Part shown: positions 42,704-49,837 of the stretch, one piece after another
Layout: every line of letters begins with the position of its first letter
How positions within the stretch are numbered: the first letter of the stretch is position 1
NCBI GenBank assembly: GCA_963205315.1
Contig: CAUJIO010000085.1
Span: 1 to 57,446, forward strand
DNA length: 57,446 bases
Source of the DNA: Pseudomonadota bacterium
Lineage (GTDB): Bacteria; Pseudomonadota; Alphaproteobacteria; Rhizobiales; Aestuariivirgaceae
Direction: 5' to 3'
Program-made: the position numbers and the translations under genes
Notes under the pieces: model-generated
Databases searched by the model: none
The model's input: the letters and a program-made list of their open reading frames with translations, nothing else
What the model was told of the DNA's origin: nothing

Positions 42704-42889
42704 TCAATGACTCGGGACGGCGACAGGAGCCATCAAGGCCAATTCGAATTGGCTCTGCAGGTGGAACAAACGCTCAAGCGTCACTGAAAGTTCCCCGGTC
42801 TGTTGCAGTTCGTTGACTGCCTGATCCCTGCTGATCGAGGTGAAGCATGATCCCCGAAAATGGCGGAAAGCCGGGGGGAGTTTGACCAT
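42704..42889 (-). CDS. Small ORF, 61 residues, uncertain
   Basis: Starts ATG 42889 and would encode MVKLPPAFRHFRGSCFTSIS... ending ALMAPVAVPSH, with a likely amphipathic helix in the second half. The arguments for a gene are the strong hairpin placed right after its stop and a 16-bp palindrome 15 bases upstream. Against it, there is no visible Shine-Dalgarno sequence and no family I recognise. The transcript may instead be non-coding. Confidence 0.3.
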   Translation of the reverse strand: MVKLPPAFRHFRGSCFTSISRDQAVNELQQTGELSVTLERLFHLQSQFELALMAPVAVPSH

Positions 42890-42903
42890 TTCAAGACAGC
42901 AAA

Positions 42904-42919
42904 TTGACCTATAGGTCAA
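42904..42919. promoter_or_regulatory. Perfect 16-bp palindrome TTGACCTATAGGTCAA
   Basis: Fully symmetric and isolated between the terminator of one small gene and the start of the next small ORF. It looks like a dimeric repressor operator, and CTATAG at its centre also resembles a -10 box. The cognate regulator is unknown. Confidence 0.5.
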
Positions 42920-42926
42920 AAGAAAA

Positions 42927-42953
42927 GCCACCAGAGGCTTGGCCTCTGGTGGC
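42927..42953 (-). terminator. Rho-independent terminator of the 42-residue gene
   Basis: GCCACCAGAGGC and GCCTCTGGTGGC form a perfect 12-bp stem with a 3-base loop. On the minus strand it is followed by TTTTCTTTT. It lies 22 bases after the stop at 42975. Confidence 0.85.
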
Positions 42954-42974
42954 CTCGGAATGGACTATGGCCAG

Positions 42975-43103
42975 TTACTTGCGCTTGCCGTTGATCGGCA
43001 TTGGCAGGGTACGGATGGTGTGATCGTTGCGCTCCGTGAAGAACAGGGAGAAGCCGCGGCTCAGGCCATCGGCAAAATCGCGGACTGCGGACAGGATGAT
43101 CAT
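42975..43103 (-). CDS. Small protein, 42 residues, unknown
   Basis: ATG 43103 with GAGG six bases upstream, then MIILSAVRDFADGLSRGFSL, then FFTERNDHTIRTLPMP and the basic tail INGKRK. A strong intrinsic terminator follows. These three signals make a real small gene likely, although its frame can be extended upstream to 43199 without a better start. I do not recognise a family. It has a short hydrophobic/amphipathic N-terminal part and no cysteine. It lies downstream of the pip gene on the same strand, 102 bases away. Confidence 0.6.
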   Translation of the reverse strand: MIILSAVRDFADGLSRGFSLFFTERNDHTIRTLPMPINGKRK

Positions 43104-43205
43104 GGTTGCCTCAAAAGGTTGGTCGTCTGGTTTCGTCTTTGAAGTCAATATGGTCCCTGATTGTGAAATCTTTGCTGCACGTGCGCCGCGCTGCGGCATT
43201 GTCAG

Positions 43206-44171
43206 TCATGCGTTCGCCACATGCCGGAATCGGTCGGTGGCCGCGATGAGGGCGTCCCGGATCCCTGGCTCGGTGGCGGTGTGGCCAGCGTCCGGGATAA
43301 CGATAAAGTCTGCCTCCGGCCAGGCGCGATGCAGATCCCATGCTGTTTGCATGGGCGTGACGACATCATAGCGGCCCTGAATGATTACACCCGGAATGCC
43401 GCGCAACCGGTGTGCGTTGTCCAGCAACTGACCATCACGCTCAAAGAAACCCCGATTGTGAAAATAGTGACATTCGATGCGGGCGAAGGCGATGGCGAAG
43501 CGATCGCCACCGAATTCCTCCACGCGCTTCGGGTCGGACAGAAGCGAGAGTGTTGAACCTTCCCACTGGCTCCAGGCGCGGGCGCAGGCAAGTTGCTGGG
43601 CTAGGTCCGAACCCGTCAGCCGGCGGTGATAGGCACCGACGAGGTCATGCCGCTCGCTTTCCGGAATGGGGGCGACGTAGGCCTCCCACATATCGGGAAA
43701 CAGCGCATCGGCGCCTTTCTGGTAAAACCAGTCGATCTCGGATTTGCGCACCGTGAAGATGCCCCGCACGATCAGTTCGGTCACACGATGAGGATGTGTT
43801 TCGGCATAGGCCAGCGCCAGTGTCGATCCCCATGATCCGCCAACCACCTGCCAGCGATCAATGCCCAGATGCTCCCGCAGGCGCTCCATGTCGGCGACGA
43901 GATGCCAGGTGGTGTTGTCCCGCAGTTCGGCATGCGGGGTCGATTGCCCGCAGCCGCGCTGATCGAAGACGACGATCCGGTAGTCCTGCGGATCATGTAA
44001 TTGGCGCAGGAACGGCGATATGCCGCCGCCGGGTCCACCATGCAGCACCACAGCGGGTTTACCATGGGGGTTCCCGCATTCCTCGAAGTAGATTTCATGC
44101 AAGTCCGACACCTTGAGCCGTCCCCGGCGATAGGGCGGCAGATCAGGGTAGAACGTACGTCGGTCGGTCAT
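43206..44171 (-). CDS. pip: Prolyl iminopeptidase
   Basis: Serine peptidase (alpha/beta hydrolase, family S33) that removes N-terminal proline. 321 residues from ATG 44171, which has GAGG six bases upstream. An ATG four codons earlier is also open. Motifs are LHGGPGGGISPFL (oxyanion region), DQRGCGQSTPHA, the nucleophile elbow GGSWGSTLALAYA, a late Asp in QGRYDVVTP and the His in DAGHTATEP. Cytoplasmic. Confidence 0.93.
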   Translation of the reverse strand: MTDRRTFYPDLPPYRRGRLKVSDLHEIYFEECGNPHGKPAVVLHGGPGGGISPFLRQLHDPQDYRIVVFDQRGCGQSTPHAELRDNTTWHLVADMERLREHLGIDRWQVVGGSWGSTLALAYAETHPHRVTELIVRGIFTVRKSEIDWFYQKGADALFPDMWEAYVAPIPESERHDLVGAYHRRLTGSDLAQQLACARAWSQWEGSTLSLLSDPKRVEEFGGDRFAIAFARIECHYFHNRGFFERDGQLLDNAHRLRGIPGVIIQGRYDVVTPMQTAWDLHRAWPEADFIVIPDAGHTATEPGIRDALIAATDRFRHVANA

Positions 44172-44242
44172 TGCGGGCCTCATGTTACGGGAACGTCAAA
44201 GCCTTTTGCCATATGCCTAACATTCGGTTAAAGAACTTCTCG

Positions 44243-44270
44243 CAGTCTCAACCTCAACGTGCCGAGACTG
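44243..44270 (+). promoter_or_regulatory. Leader inverted repeat upstream of mscL
   Basis: CAGTCTC (44243-44249) and GAGACTG (44264-44270), perfect arms 14 bases apart, shortly before the AAGGGGG ribosome-binding site of mscL. Could be a leader hairpin or operator. Confidence 0.3.
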
Positions 44271-44292
44271 GGCCAAATAAGGGGGTTAAATT

Positions 44293-44703
44293 ATGTGGCA
44301 GGAATTCAAAGCTTTTGCATTCAAGGGCAACGCCTTTGATCTGGCTGTTGGTGTGATCATCGGCGGCGCCTTCGGCAAGATCGTCGACGGGATCGTCAAT
44401 CTGATTATCATGCCGATCATCGGCGCCATCACCGGCGGCCTTGATTTCAGCAACTACTTTCTGGGGCTTAATTCGGCGGTGACCGCCACCAACCTTGCAG
44501 AGGCCCAGAAGCAGGGTGCTGTCCTCGGCTATGGTGCCTTCATCACTATCCTGATCAACTTCCTGATCATCGCCTTCATCCTGTTCCAACTGGTCAAGGT
44601 GTCAAACCGCATGAAGAAGGCTGAACCGCCGCCGCCGCCGGCCCCGCCGCCGGCGAGCGAAGTGCTGCTCGCCGAAATTCGCGACCTTCTCAAGAAGAAG
44701 TAA
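44293..44703 (+). CDS. mscL: Large-conductance mechanosensitive channel
   Basis: 136-residue homopentameric channel opened by membrane tension, a safety valve on osmotic downshock. N-terminal helix [22 protein letters not shown]1, a periplasmic loop, TM2 ([17 protein letters not shown]) and a cytoplasmic helix after a Pro-rich linker ([14 protein letters not shown]). AAGGGGG lies upstream. A textbook terminator follows. Confidence 0.97.
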   Translation: MWQEFKAFAFKGNAFDLAVGVIIGGAFGKIVDGIVNLIIMPIIGAITGGLDFSNYFLGLNSAVTATNLAEAQKQGAVLGYGAFITILINFLIIAFILFQLVKVSNRMKKAEPPPPPAPPPASEVLLAEIRDLLKKK

Positions 44704-44725
44704 GCGCCGCATGCACGGCAGACAC

Positions 44726-44759
44726 GAAACCCGGGTGCTGGACACCCGGGTTTCTTTTT
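44726..44759 (+). terminator. Rho-independent terminator of mscL
   Basis: GAAACCCGGGTG (44726-44737) pairs with CACCCGGGTTTC (44743-44754) and is followed by TTTTT. It ends just before the ribosome-binding site of the aminotransferase gene. Confidence 0.93.
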
Positions 44760-44775
44760 GGCTTAAGGAGTTCCC

Positions 44776-45969
44776 ATGAACACCGAACAGCTGCTTTCCG
44801 CCATCACCACACAGGCCCGCAACGAACCCGACAGCGGCATCGTCAAGGCTGCAATGTATGGCATGGCCATTCCGGGCGTCATCCCCATGTGGTCGGGCGA
44901 GGGCAATGTGCCAACGCCGGAAATCTTCACCCGTCCCGCCATCGACAGCCTGCTGGCGGGCGAGACGTTCTATACCTGGCAGCGCGGCATTCCGGAGTTG
45001 CGCGAGGCGCTGGCGCGCTATCACGCCCGCAACTTCGACCGTGCCTTCAGCCACGAGAACTTCTTCGTCACCTCAGGTGGCATGCAGGCCATCCAGTCGA
45101 TCGTGCAGATGGTGGCGGGCGAGGGCGACGAAATTATCATCCCGACGCCGGCCTGGCCAAACTACGGGGGCGCGCTGCGTATCCTCGGCTCGCGTCCCGT
45201 CGAAGTGCCGATGGACTTCCGCAATGGCCGCTGGATGCTCGATCTCGACCGGCTGTTCGATGCCATCACGCCGCGCACCCGGGCGATATCTCTGAACTCG
45301 CCCTCAAACCCTGTTGGCTGGACTGCGACCAGGGACGAACTGATTGCCGTGCGTGACGAATGCCGCAAGCGCGGCATCTGGATTCTGGGCGACGAGGTCT
45401 ATTCGCGATTTTTCTATGGTGAGCGTGGCGAGACCCGCGCGCCATCGTTCCTTGATATCTGCGACGACGAAGAACAGTTGCTGCTCGCCAATACGTTCTC
45501 CAAGAACTGGGCGATGACCGGCTGGCGCGTCGGCTGGCTGCAGGCGCCGCGTGCTCTGGGGCCTGCCATCGAGCGCATCATTCAGGTGAATTCCAGCGGC
45601 ACGCCGGCGTTCCTGCAGAAGGGCTGCGTTGCGGCGCTGGATCATGGCGACGAGTTCCTCGCCCAGCAGGTGGCCAAGGCCCGGTCCAACCGCGACCTCG
45701 TGGTCGCCAAACTGCGCGAAATGCCCGGCATCCGCTTCGAGGTGCCGCAAGGGGCCTTCTACCTGTTCTTCGCCATCGATGGCATGAAGGATTCGGCCGC
45801 CACCACCATGCGGATCATCGATGAGGCAAAGGTCGGCTTTGCGCCTGGCTCGACATTCGGACCGGGCGGTGAAGGCCATCTCCGCATGTGCTACTTGCGC
45901 GATCCGGCAAAACTCACTGAAGCGCTCGACCGGTTTGGCAACTGGCTGAAAATCAAGCGCCCATCGTGA
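44776..45969 (+). CDS. Class I/II pyridoxal-phosphate aminotransferase
   Basis: 397-residue fold-type I enzyme. Key blocks are VTSGGMQAIQSIVQMVAG, PSNPVGW, ILGDEVYSRFFYG and the PLP Lys in NTFSKNWAMTGWRVGWLQ, with the substrate-carboxylate Arg near the end (HLRMCYL). It groups by eye with aspartate/branched aminotransferases of broad specificity. The amino donor cannot be assigned. AAGGAG precedes the ATG. It is a single gene between two terminators. Confidence 0.88.
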   Translation: MNTEQLLSAITTQARNEPDSGIVKAAMYGMAIPGVIPMWSGEGNVPTPEIFTRPAIDSLLAGETFYTWQRGIPELREALARYHARNFDRAFSHENFFVTSGGMQAIQSIVQMVAGEGDEIIIPTPAWPNYGGALRILGSRPVEVPMDFRNGRWMLDLDRLFDAITPRTRAISLNSPSNPVGWTATRDELIAVRDECRKRGIWILGDEVYSRFFYGERGETRAPSFLDICDDEEQLLLANTFSKNWAMTGWRVGWLQAPRALGPAIERIIQVNSSGTPAFLQKGCVAALDHGDEFLAQQVAKARSNRDLVVAKLREMPGIRFEVPQGAFYLFFAIDGMKDSAATTMRIIDEAKVGFAPGSTFGPGGEGHLRMCYLRDPAKLTEALDRFGNWLKIKRPS

Positions 45970-46062
45970 GGTGATGCCTTTTTGTGCGCTGCATCGCACA
46001 ATGGAATGGCAATTGCGAACGGTGCAGCCACGGAATGAATCTGACACTATAAAAATAATTCA

Positions 46063-46091
46063 TTTCATATCAGATACTTAAGAAATAATAC
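46063..46091 (+). promoter_or_regulatory. Predicted promoter of the small RNA candidate
   Basis: TTTCAT (46063-46068), 17 bases, TAATAC (46086-46091), inside the most AT-rich part of the 45970-46434 gap. An inverted repeat AATGAAT/ATTCATT (46034-46040 and 46059-46065) overlaps its upstream end. Confidence 0.4.
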
Positions 46092-46097
46092 CAACAG

Positions 46098-46266
46098 TTT
46101 TCAGAATTGGCATCGGCATTGCAATGCATGTTGCATCGCAATCGTCTGTCTTGGGTCCTCCCATTCTCAAGTTAGAGTACTCGTTGCGTCTTGGTCGTCC
46201 GGCTTGTCCGGAATGCCATGTCGGGGGTGAACGGTTTCTGGTTGCTACCGTTCACCCCTCTTTTTT
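46098..46266 (+). ncRNA. Candidate small regulatory RNA
   Basis: About 170 bases with no convincing reading frame, bounded by a promoter-like pair upstream and a very strong intrinsic terminator downstream. It contains a hairpin CTTGG...TCAAG (46150-46154 and 46167-46171) whose 12-base loop exposes CCTCCC (46157-46162), an anti-Shine-Dalgarno sequence. Such loops occur in alphaproteobacterial trans-acting RNAs. The 5' end is uncertain. The alternative is a long 3' untranslated region of the aminotransferase gene. Confidence 0.45.
46224..46266 (+). terminator. Strong Rho-independent terminator without an adjacent gene
   Basis: GGGGTGAACGG (46224-46234) pairs perfectly with CCGTTCACCCC (46248-46258), then TCTTTTTT. 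It lies 255 bases after the nearest upstream stop codon. Confidence 0.92.
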
Positions 46267-46434
46267 ACGTCTCGGTATGACAAAGATTTAACCCGCAAAC
46301 ACTTGCAAGCCCGCACAGCGTCCCCACATCACCCGCACTGGGTCCGGGCCCCTCTGGCAGGTATCACCTGCGATGTCGGACTCTTCCACCTTGAAGGCGC
46401 TGTCCGCGCCGCAATCTGGGAGACTCGTTCGACC

Positions 46435-46806
46435 ATGCTGAACGCTGGTACCATTCCTCTCGACTTCACACGGCAAGCAACGCTGGACCGCCTGGAATTC
46501 CTGGCGTGGTTCACAGACTCGGCCATCCGCATTCCTGGCACCTCGCGCACCATCGGCGCCGACGGTTTGCTCAGCCTTATTCCTGGCATCGGCAGCGTGA
46601 TGGGCACGGGCCTGTCACTTTACGTGATCGCTGAGGCGGTGCGGCTCGGCGTGCCAGCCCATCTCTTGGCGCGCATGGCCACCAACATCGCCGCCGATAC
46701 GCTCATCGGCGCGGTTCCGGTGCTGGGCTTTGTGTTCGACTTCGCGTTCAAGGCCAACCAGCGCAACCTTTCGCTTTTGCGGCAACATCTGAAGGAAACC
46801 GCCTGA
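46435..46806 (+). CDS. DUF4112 membrane-associated protein
   Basis: 123 residues from ATG 46435. The DUF4112 pattern is clear: DRLEFLAWFTDSAIRIPGTS, then GADGLLSLIPGIGSVMGTGL, then ADTLIGAVPVLGFVFDFAFK. Two or three hydrophobic segments suggest membrane association. Function unknown. The frame is open upstream to 46303, but that part lacks family similarity. Overlaps the next gene by one base (TGATG). Confidence 0.82.
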   Translation: MLNAGTIPLDFTRQATLDRLEFLAWFTDSAIRIPGTSRTIGADGLLSLIPGIGSVMGTGLSLYVIAEAVRLGVPAHLLARMATNIAADTLIGAVPVLGFVFDFAFKANQRNLSLLRQHLKETA

Positions 46807-47102
46807 TGCGCAGATTGACCTGGATTGTAACCTTGGCGGCCGTGGCTGTGTGGTCTGGCCTGTGCTGGATCGCCCACGGGTTGATCGGCATTGGTGGCAA
46901 CCTCGTTGCCGGCAACGCCGACATTCTTCCGGCCGATCCCCTGCTGATCGAATGGGCCTCTTGGCTGGCCAATGCCGGAACCGGCGTGGGCGAATGGCTG
47001 ATTGTCGCGTTGTGGGCCGTCGTTTCTGCCGCCCTGCTGGCGCTCGGTTTCGTGGTCTCGCGGCTGCTGCCGCAGCTGAAACTCAGGCTGCAGAACCAAT
47101 AG
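46806..47102 (+). CDS. Small two-helix membrane protein, unknown
   Basis: 98 residues with two hydrophobic helices (about 4-28 and 64-88), joined by a short loop with NADILPADPLLIEW. The C-terminus is basic (KLRLQNQ). No family recognised. It is coupled to the DUF4112 gene by a TGATG overlap, and the zeta-like gene starts 9 bases later, with GGAAGAA before its ATG, so the three form an operon. Confidence 0.7.
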   Translation: MRRLTWIVTLAAVAVWSGLCWIAHGLIGIGGNLVAGNADILPADPLLIEWASWLANAGTGVGEWLIVALWAVVSAALLALGFVVSRLLPQLKLRLQNQ

Positions 47103-47111
47103 GAAGAAAGC

Positions 47112-47402
47112 ATGACACTGGAAGACATCGAAGCGCAGGCCGAGGGCCAGGTCGTCGCTTTGCGCAACTTGCGGTTCGGCCTCTGGGCCGGCATGCGGCT
47201 GGGACTTCGTGGCGAACGGTTGGCAGGTTACGCCCGCGACGTGATGGCAGAGGACTACCGCCTGCCCGGCCCGGATGACGTTGTCGGCAAGATCGCGGCG
47301 GACTTCGAGCAGCATGGCGTGGATTTTTCCCCCAGCCTCATTGCGCAAGAGATGCAGCGCATCGAACGCCAGGTTCGGATCGAATTACTCGCTACGGACT
47401 AG
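47112..47402 (+). CDS. DUF1476 / ATPase zeta-inhibitor homologue with shortened N-terminus
   Basis: 96 residues. The core RFGLWAGMRLGLRGERLAGYA, then DYRLPGPDDVVGKIAADFEQ, follows the DUF1476 pattern of the F1-ATPase inhibitor zeta of alphaproteobacteria (GLWAAEKLGLSG...DVFRKIRADFD). Family members normally begin FDDRERAFEAKFA, the segment that inserts into F1. Here that segment is absent and only about 21 residues precede the GLW motif. It may therefore be a regulator rather than an inhibitor. Overlaps the convergent MarC gene by 11 bases. Confidence 0.78.
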   Translation: MTLEDIEAQAEGQVVALRNLRFGLWAGMRLGLRGERLAGYARDVMAEDYRLPGPDDVVGKIAADFEQHGVDFSPSLIAQEMQRIERQVRIELLATD

Positions 47403-48033
47403 CACCCGGGATCCCGAGTACCATCACGCCATCGATAACGAATTGCACCGCGAGTGCCGCGAGAATGATACCGAGCAATCGTGTCATCACGGCGCGGCCG
47501 GTGATTCCCATCAGCTTGGAAATCCGCTCGGCCATCAGGAAGCACACGAAACAGGCCGCCATGACGAGAGCCGCCACCACATAGAGTGACACCAGATGAT
47601 CGATACGGCCATCGGCCCGGCCGGCCAGCAAGATCATGGCGGTGATTGCACCCGGTCCCGCCATCAGCGGAATGGCCAGCGGAAATGCCGCGATATTTTT
47701 CACGTGATCGACGCTGATGGCCTGTTCGGCCGTCGCCTGCAGCCTTTGGCTCCGCCGGTCGAATACCATCTCGGCGGCCGACGACAGCAGCAGCAAGCCA
47801 CCGGCGATGCGGAAGGCCGAAAGCGAGATGCCGAGCAGGTCCAGCAGTTTGGCGCCGCCAAGTCCTGCCGCCAACAGGATGCAGAACGCGATGATCGAGG
47901 CGCGGAGCGCCACTTCGCGCCGCTGTTGCTGGCCCATCCCGTGGGTGATGCCGAGAAACAGCGCGCTGAGAAACACCGGATCGGCGACAACCAGCAACGT
48001 TGCGATGGCGGACGTGATGAAGTCGGACAGCAT
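47392..48033 (-). CDS. MarC-family integral membrane protein
   Basis: 213 residues with six predicted membrane helices. The N-terminal VVADPVFLSALFLGITHGM and later IPLMAGPGAITAMI (Pro-Gly motif) place it in the MarC/UPF0056 family. The old link to multiple antibiotic resistance has been withdrawn, and the function is unknown. Its final residues overlap the zeta-like gene on the other strand. Confidence 0.88.
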   Translation of the reverse strand: MLSDFITSAIATLLVVADPVFLSALFLGITHGMGQQQRREVALRASIIAFCILLAAGLGGAKLLDLLGISLSAFRIAGGLLLLSSAAEMVFDRRSQRLQATAEQAISVDHVKNIAAFPLAIPLMAGPGAITAMILLAGRADGRIDHLVSLYVVAALVMAACFVCFLMAERISKLMGITGRAVMTRLLGIILAALAVQFVIDGVMVLGIPGASP

Positions 48034-48084
48034 GCCTCTGACGCTATCACAGCCGCGATGCTTGGCAATCGCCCAGATGAAGTT

Positions 48085-48522
48085 TCAGTGGCCTGAGGAA
48101 TCGATCATGAATTCGATGTCGACGGCGCCACGCCGTTCAAACAGCAGCTGCCCGGGGACGGCACCCATATCGGCCTCCAGATGCATGGTAATGCCGCTCA
48201 TGAACAGGCACCACTGGTGACGCGAGAGATCGAGCGTAGCACCGGGCGGAATGGCAACGCGCATCGGAGTCCTCAGCCCATCGCCGGTCGTTGAAATCTC
48301 GATCAGGTGTGTGCGGCTCGCGGCGGCGATGCTGGCGCCGAGAAAGTATTCAGTCGTGGTGCCATGATTGGTGATCCTTACATGCGCGCAGCTGCAATCC
48401 GACTTCTCCGATGGAACCATGACTGCCGGATGCGTGATTTCGAGATCGCCAACACGATAGCCATGCGCCAGCGCGGCATTGCCGGTTGCCATCAGCATCA
48501 GGATTGCAAGGCCGCATCGCAT
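48085..48522 (-). CDS. Periplasmic PCu(A)C-like copper chaperone, divergent
   Basis: 145 residues from ATG 48522, preceded by AGAGAGGT. The signal peptide ends in NAALA. The mature chain has the PCuAC cupredoxin-like pattern: LEITHPAVMV, VRITNHGTT, RTHLIEIS, IPPGATLDL, then HQWCLFMSG. The canonical ligand set H(M)x10M...HxM is incomplete: the first His and Met remain, while the HxM is altered to HQWCLFM. A CSC pair (DCSCAHV) is added. Copper binding is plausible but unproven. Confidence 0.72.
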   Translation of the reverse strand: MRCGLAILMLMATGNAALAHGYRVGDLEITHPAVMVPSEKSDCSCAHVRITNHGTTTEYFLGASIAAASRTHLIEISTTGDGLRTPMRVAIPPGATLDLSRHQWCLFMSGITMHLEADMGAVPGQLLFERRGAVDIEFMIDSSGH

Positions 48523-48548
48523 GCCGGACCTCTCTGTCGAACCGCCCA

Positions 48549-48684
48549 GAGCAACCGGCGCTCGGTCGAGCGCCGGCAAGTTGCTCGGTCATATTGATGC
48601 TGGCGCATCTTTCGCGTCACAAGTGATTCCACTTGCTCGCCCAATGCGCTGGCACCGAGGGCGGAGCCTTTGGCTCCACCCTCG
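48549..48684 (-). terminator. Two strong hairpins between the small periplasmic genes
   Basis: First hairpin (48656-48684): CGAGGG-C-GGAGCC, TTT loop, GGCTCC-A-CCCTCG. Second (48549-48586): GAGCAACCGGCGCTC, GGTC loop, GAGCGCCGG, CAAG bulge, TTGCTC. They probably end the transcript of the 48716-49261 gene. Neither has a clear T-tract. Confidence 0.5.
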
Positions 48685-48715
48685 CCGTGCGATCTGAATG
48701 CCAGTCCGCTGGCAC

Positions 48716-49261
48716 TTACTTGATTGGCACCATGAGGTGGGCATAGGGCGTGCCGGGCCACATGACGTAGGGCTTGCTCGTGTCCGGATTTGCATCCGTT
48801 GGGTAGCCAGCCATCATGTCTGTTGCGTTCATGACCATCACGTGCGGCCCGGTCTTGATCCAGTTGTTGCCTTCCGTTGGAGCCGTTGCATAGGGATCGG
48901 TATTGCTGGCATCGGTCCCGCCTTCCAGCATGTACATGAAGCCGACCTTGCCCTTGGGTGGCTCTGTCTTGCCGATCCAGGCCATCGCCCATTCCATCGC
49001 ATTTGCATCGCCGCACATCGGGTCGGGTCCCGGTGTCGTAGGACTGTCCGGCATGCACCACCAGCCGTTCTTGCCCTCACGCAGGGTCTTCATGTTGCCC
49101 TTGTCGTCGATGCCATAGATTGCCGCTCCCGATGCGATGGCGGCGGGGGCCGCCGACTCGGCACTCTTGATCAGGTCGGCATCGCCATCGGCGCGCGCCG
49201 GGATGCTGGTCATTGTCATCGTCACGGCACTGATCGAAACGAATAACGCAAGCGTCTTCAT
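48716..49261 (-). CDS. Secreted protein of unknown function
   Basis: 181 residues with a signal peptide (MKTLALFVSISAVTMTM, cleavage after ARA). GGGAGAA lies six bases before the ATG. Two Cys (GWWCMPDS and DPMCGDAN) may form a disulfide. The second half contains GKVGFMYMLEGGTDASNTDP and ends YVMWPGTPYAHLMVPIK, a conserved-looking tail that I have no name for. It is followed by a PCuAC-like gene on the same strand. Confidence 0.75.
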   Translation of the reverse strand: MKTLALFVSISAVTMTMTSIPARADGDADLIKSAESAAPAAIASGAAIYGIDDKGNMKTLREGKNGWWCMPDSPTTPGPDPMCGDANAMEWAMAWIGKTEPPKGKVGFMYMLEGGTDASNTDPYATAPTEGNNWIKTGPHVMVMNATDMMAGYPTDANPDTSKPYVMWPGTPYAHLMVPIK

Positions 49262-49303
49262 CGGTCGTTCTCCCTGTTGAAATCCGATTTCTTGCTGCCG
49301 GTG

Positions 49304-49660
49304 TCAGTTGTCCCAGGCTTGCACGGTCGTCTGCCGGACAATGCCCTTGGGACCGAGCTCCGCCGTGCTGGAGGCGATGACCCGCGTACCATCGCCATAC
49401 TTGCAGCCCTGAACGAAGGCCAGGCTGTTGCCCTCGATCAGTCCCATCTCGACAGTGTGGGTCATGTCGCGGCTGTAGACATCGTCAAGAAAGTCGCCAA
49501 TTTCCTTGGCGCCCTTGATCGTACGCGGTTTGCTCGGGGGATTGTCGTTGTCGATGATGGTGAGGACCGCATCATCGGCATAGTAGGACTTGAGGCTTGC
49601 GGCATTGCGGGTTTCCACCGCCTTGCGCAGCCCATTGATCGTCAGTTTGGTGTTGGTCAT
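49304..49660 (-). CDS. NTF2-like (SnoaL/DUF4440-type) protein
   Basis: 118 residues from ATG 49660. The pattern is that of an NTF2-like cone fold: a helix (LRKAVETRNAASLKSYYADD), DAVLTIID, IKGAKEIGDFLDDVY, then alternating strands to a C-terminal RQTTVQAWDN. Members are small ligand-binding proteins or isomerases. The catalytic function is not predictable. Its promoter shares an operator with the divergent TetR gene, so it is a likely TetR target. Confidence 0.75.
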   Translation of the reverse strand: MTNTKLTINGLRKAVETRNAASLKSYYADDAVLTIIDNDNPPSKPRTIKGAKEIGDFLDDVYSRDMTHTVEMGLIEGNSLAFVQGCKYGDGTRVIASSTAELGPKGIVRQTTVQAWDN

Positions 49661-49715
49661 GAGGCTCTCCGTCAAGCGGCCAGAAGGCGGGTTGCGGCAC
49701 AGCACGTCAAAATGC

Positions 49716-49733
49716 CTGAACATTCACGTTCAG
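49716..49733. promoter_or_regulatory. Inverted repeat CTGAAC-N6-GTTCAG
   Basis: Perfect 6-bp arms in the TetR/NTF2 intergenic region, just downstream of the NTF2-gene start of transcription. A second possible regulator site. Confidence 0.35.
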
Positions 49734-49736
49734 CGC

Positions 49737-49770
49737 TTGTGTTTTTACCTAGTAGTAAGTAAAATGTCAA
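49737..49770. promoter_or_regulatory. Overlapping divergent promoters with central operator
   Basis: Plus strand: TTGTGT (49737-49742), 17 bases, TAAAAT (49760-49765), towards tetR. Minus strand: TTGACA (49765-49770), 17 bases, TAAAAA (49742-49747), towards the NTF2 gene. A 22-bp near-palindrome, TTTTAC...GTAAAA (49743-49764, 9 of 11 base pairs), fills the shared spacer, so one bound repressor would close both promoters. Confidence 0.55.
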
Positions 49771-49837
49771 TCAACAAACTTGACTAGACACCTAAGTGTG
49801 ATGGCACCGAGCAAGGGTTGAGTGGAGCGCGCAGAAC

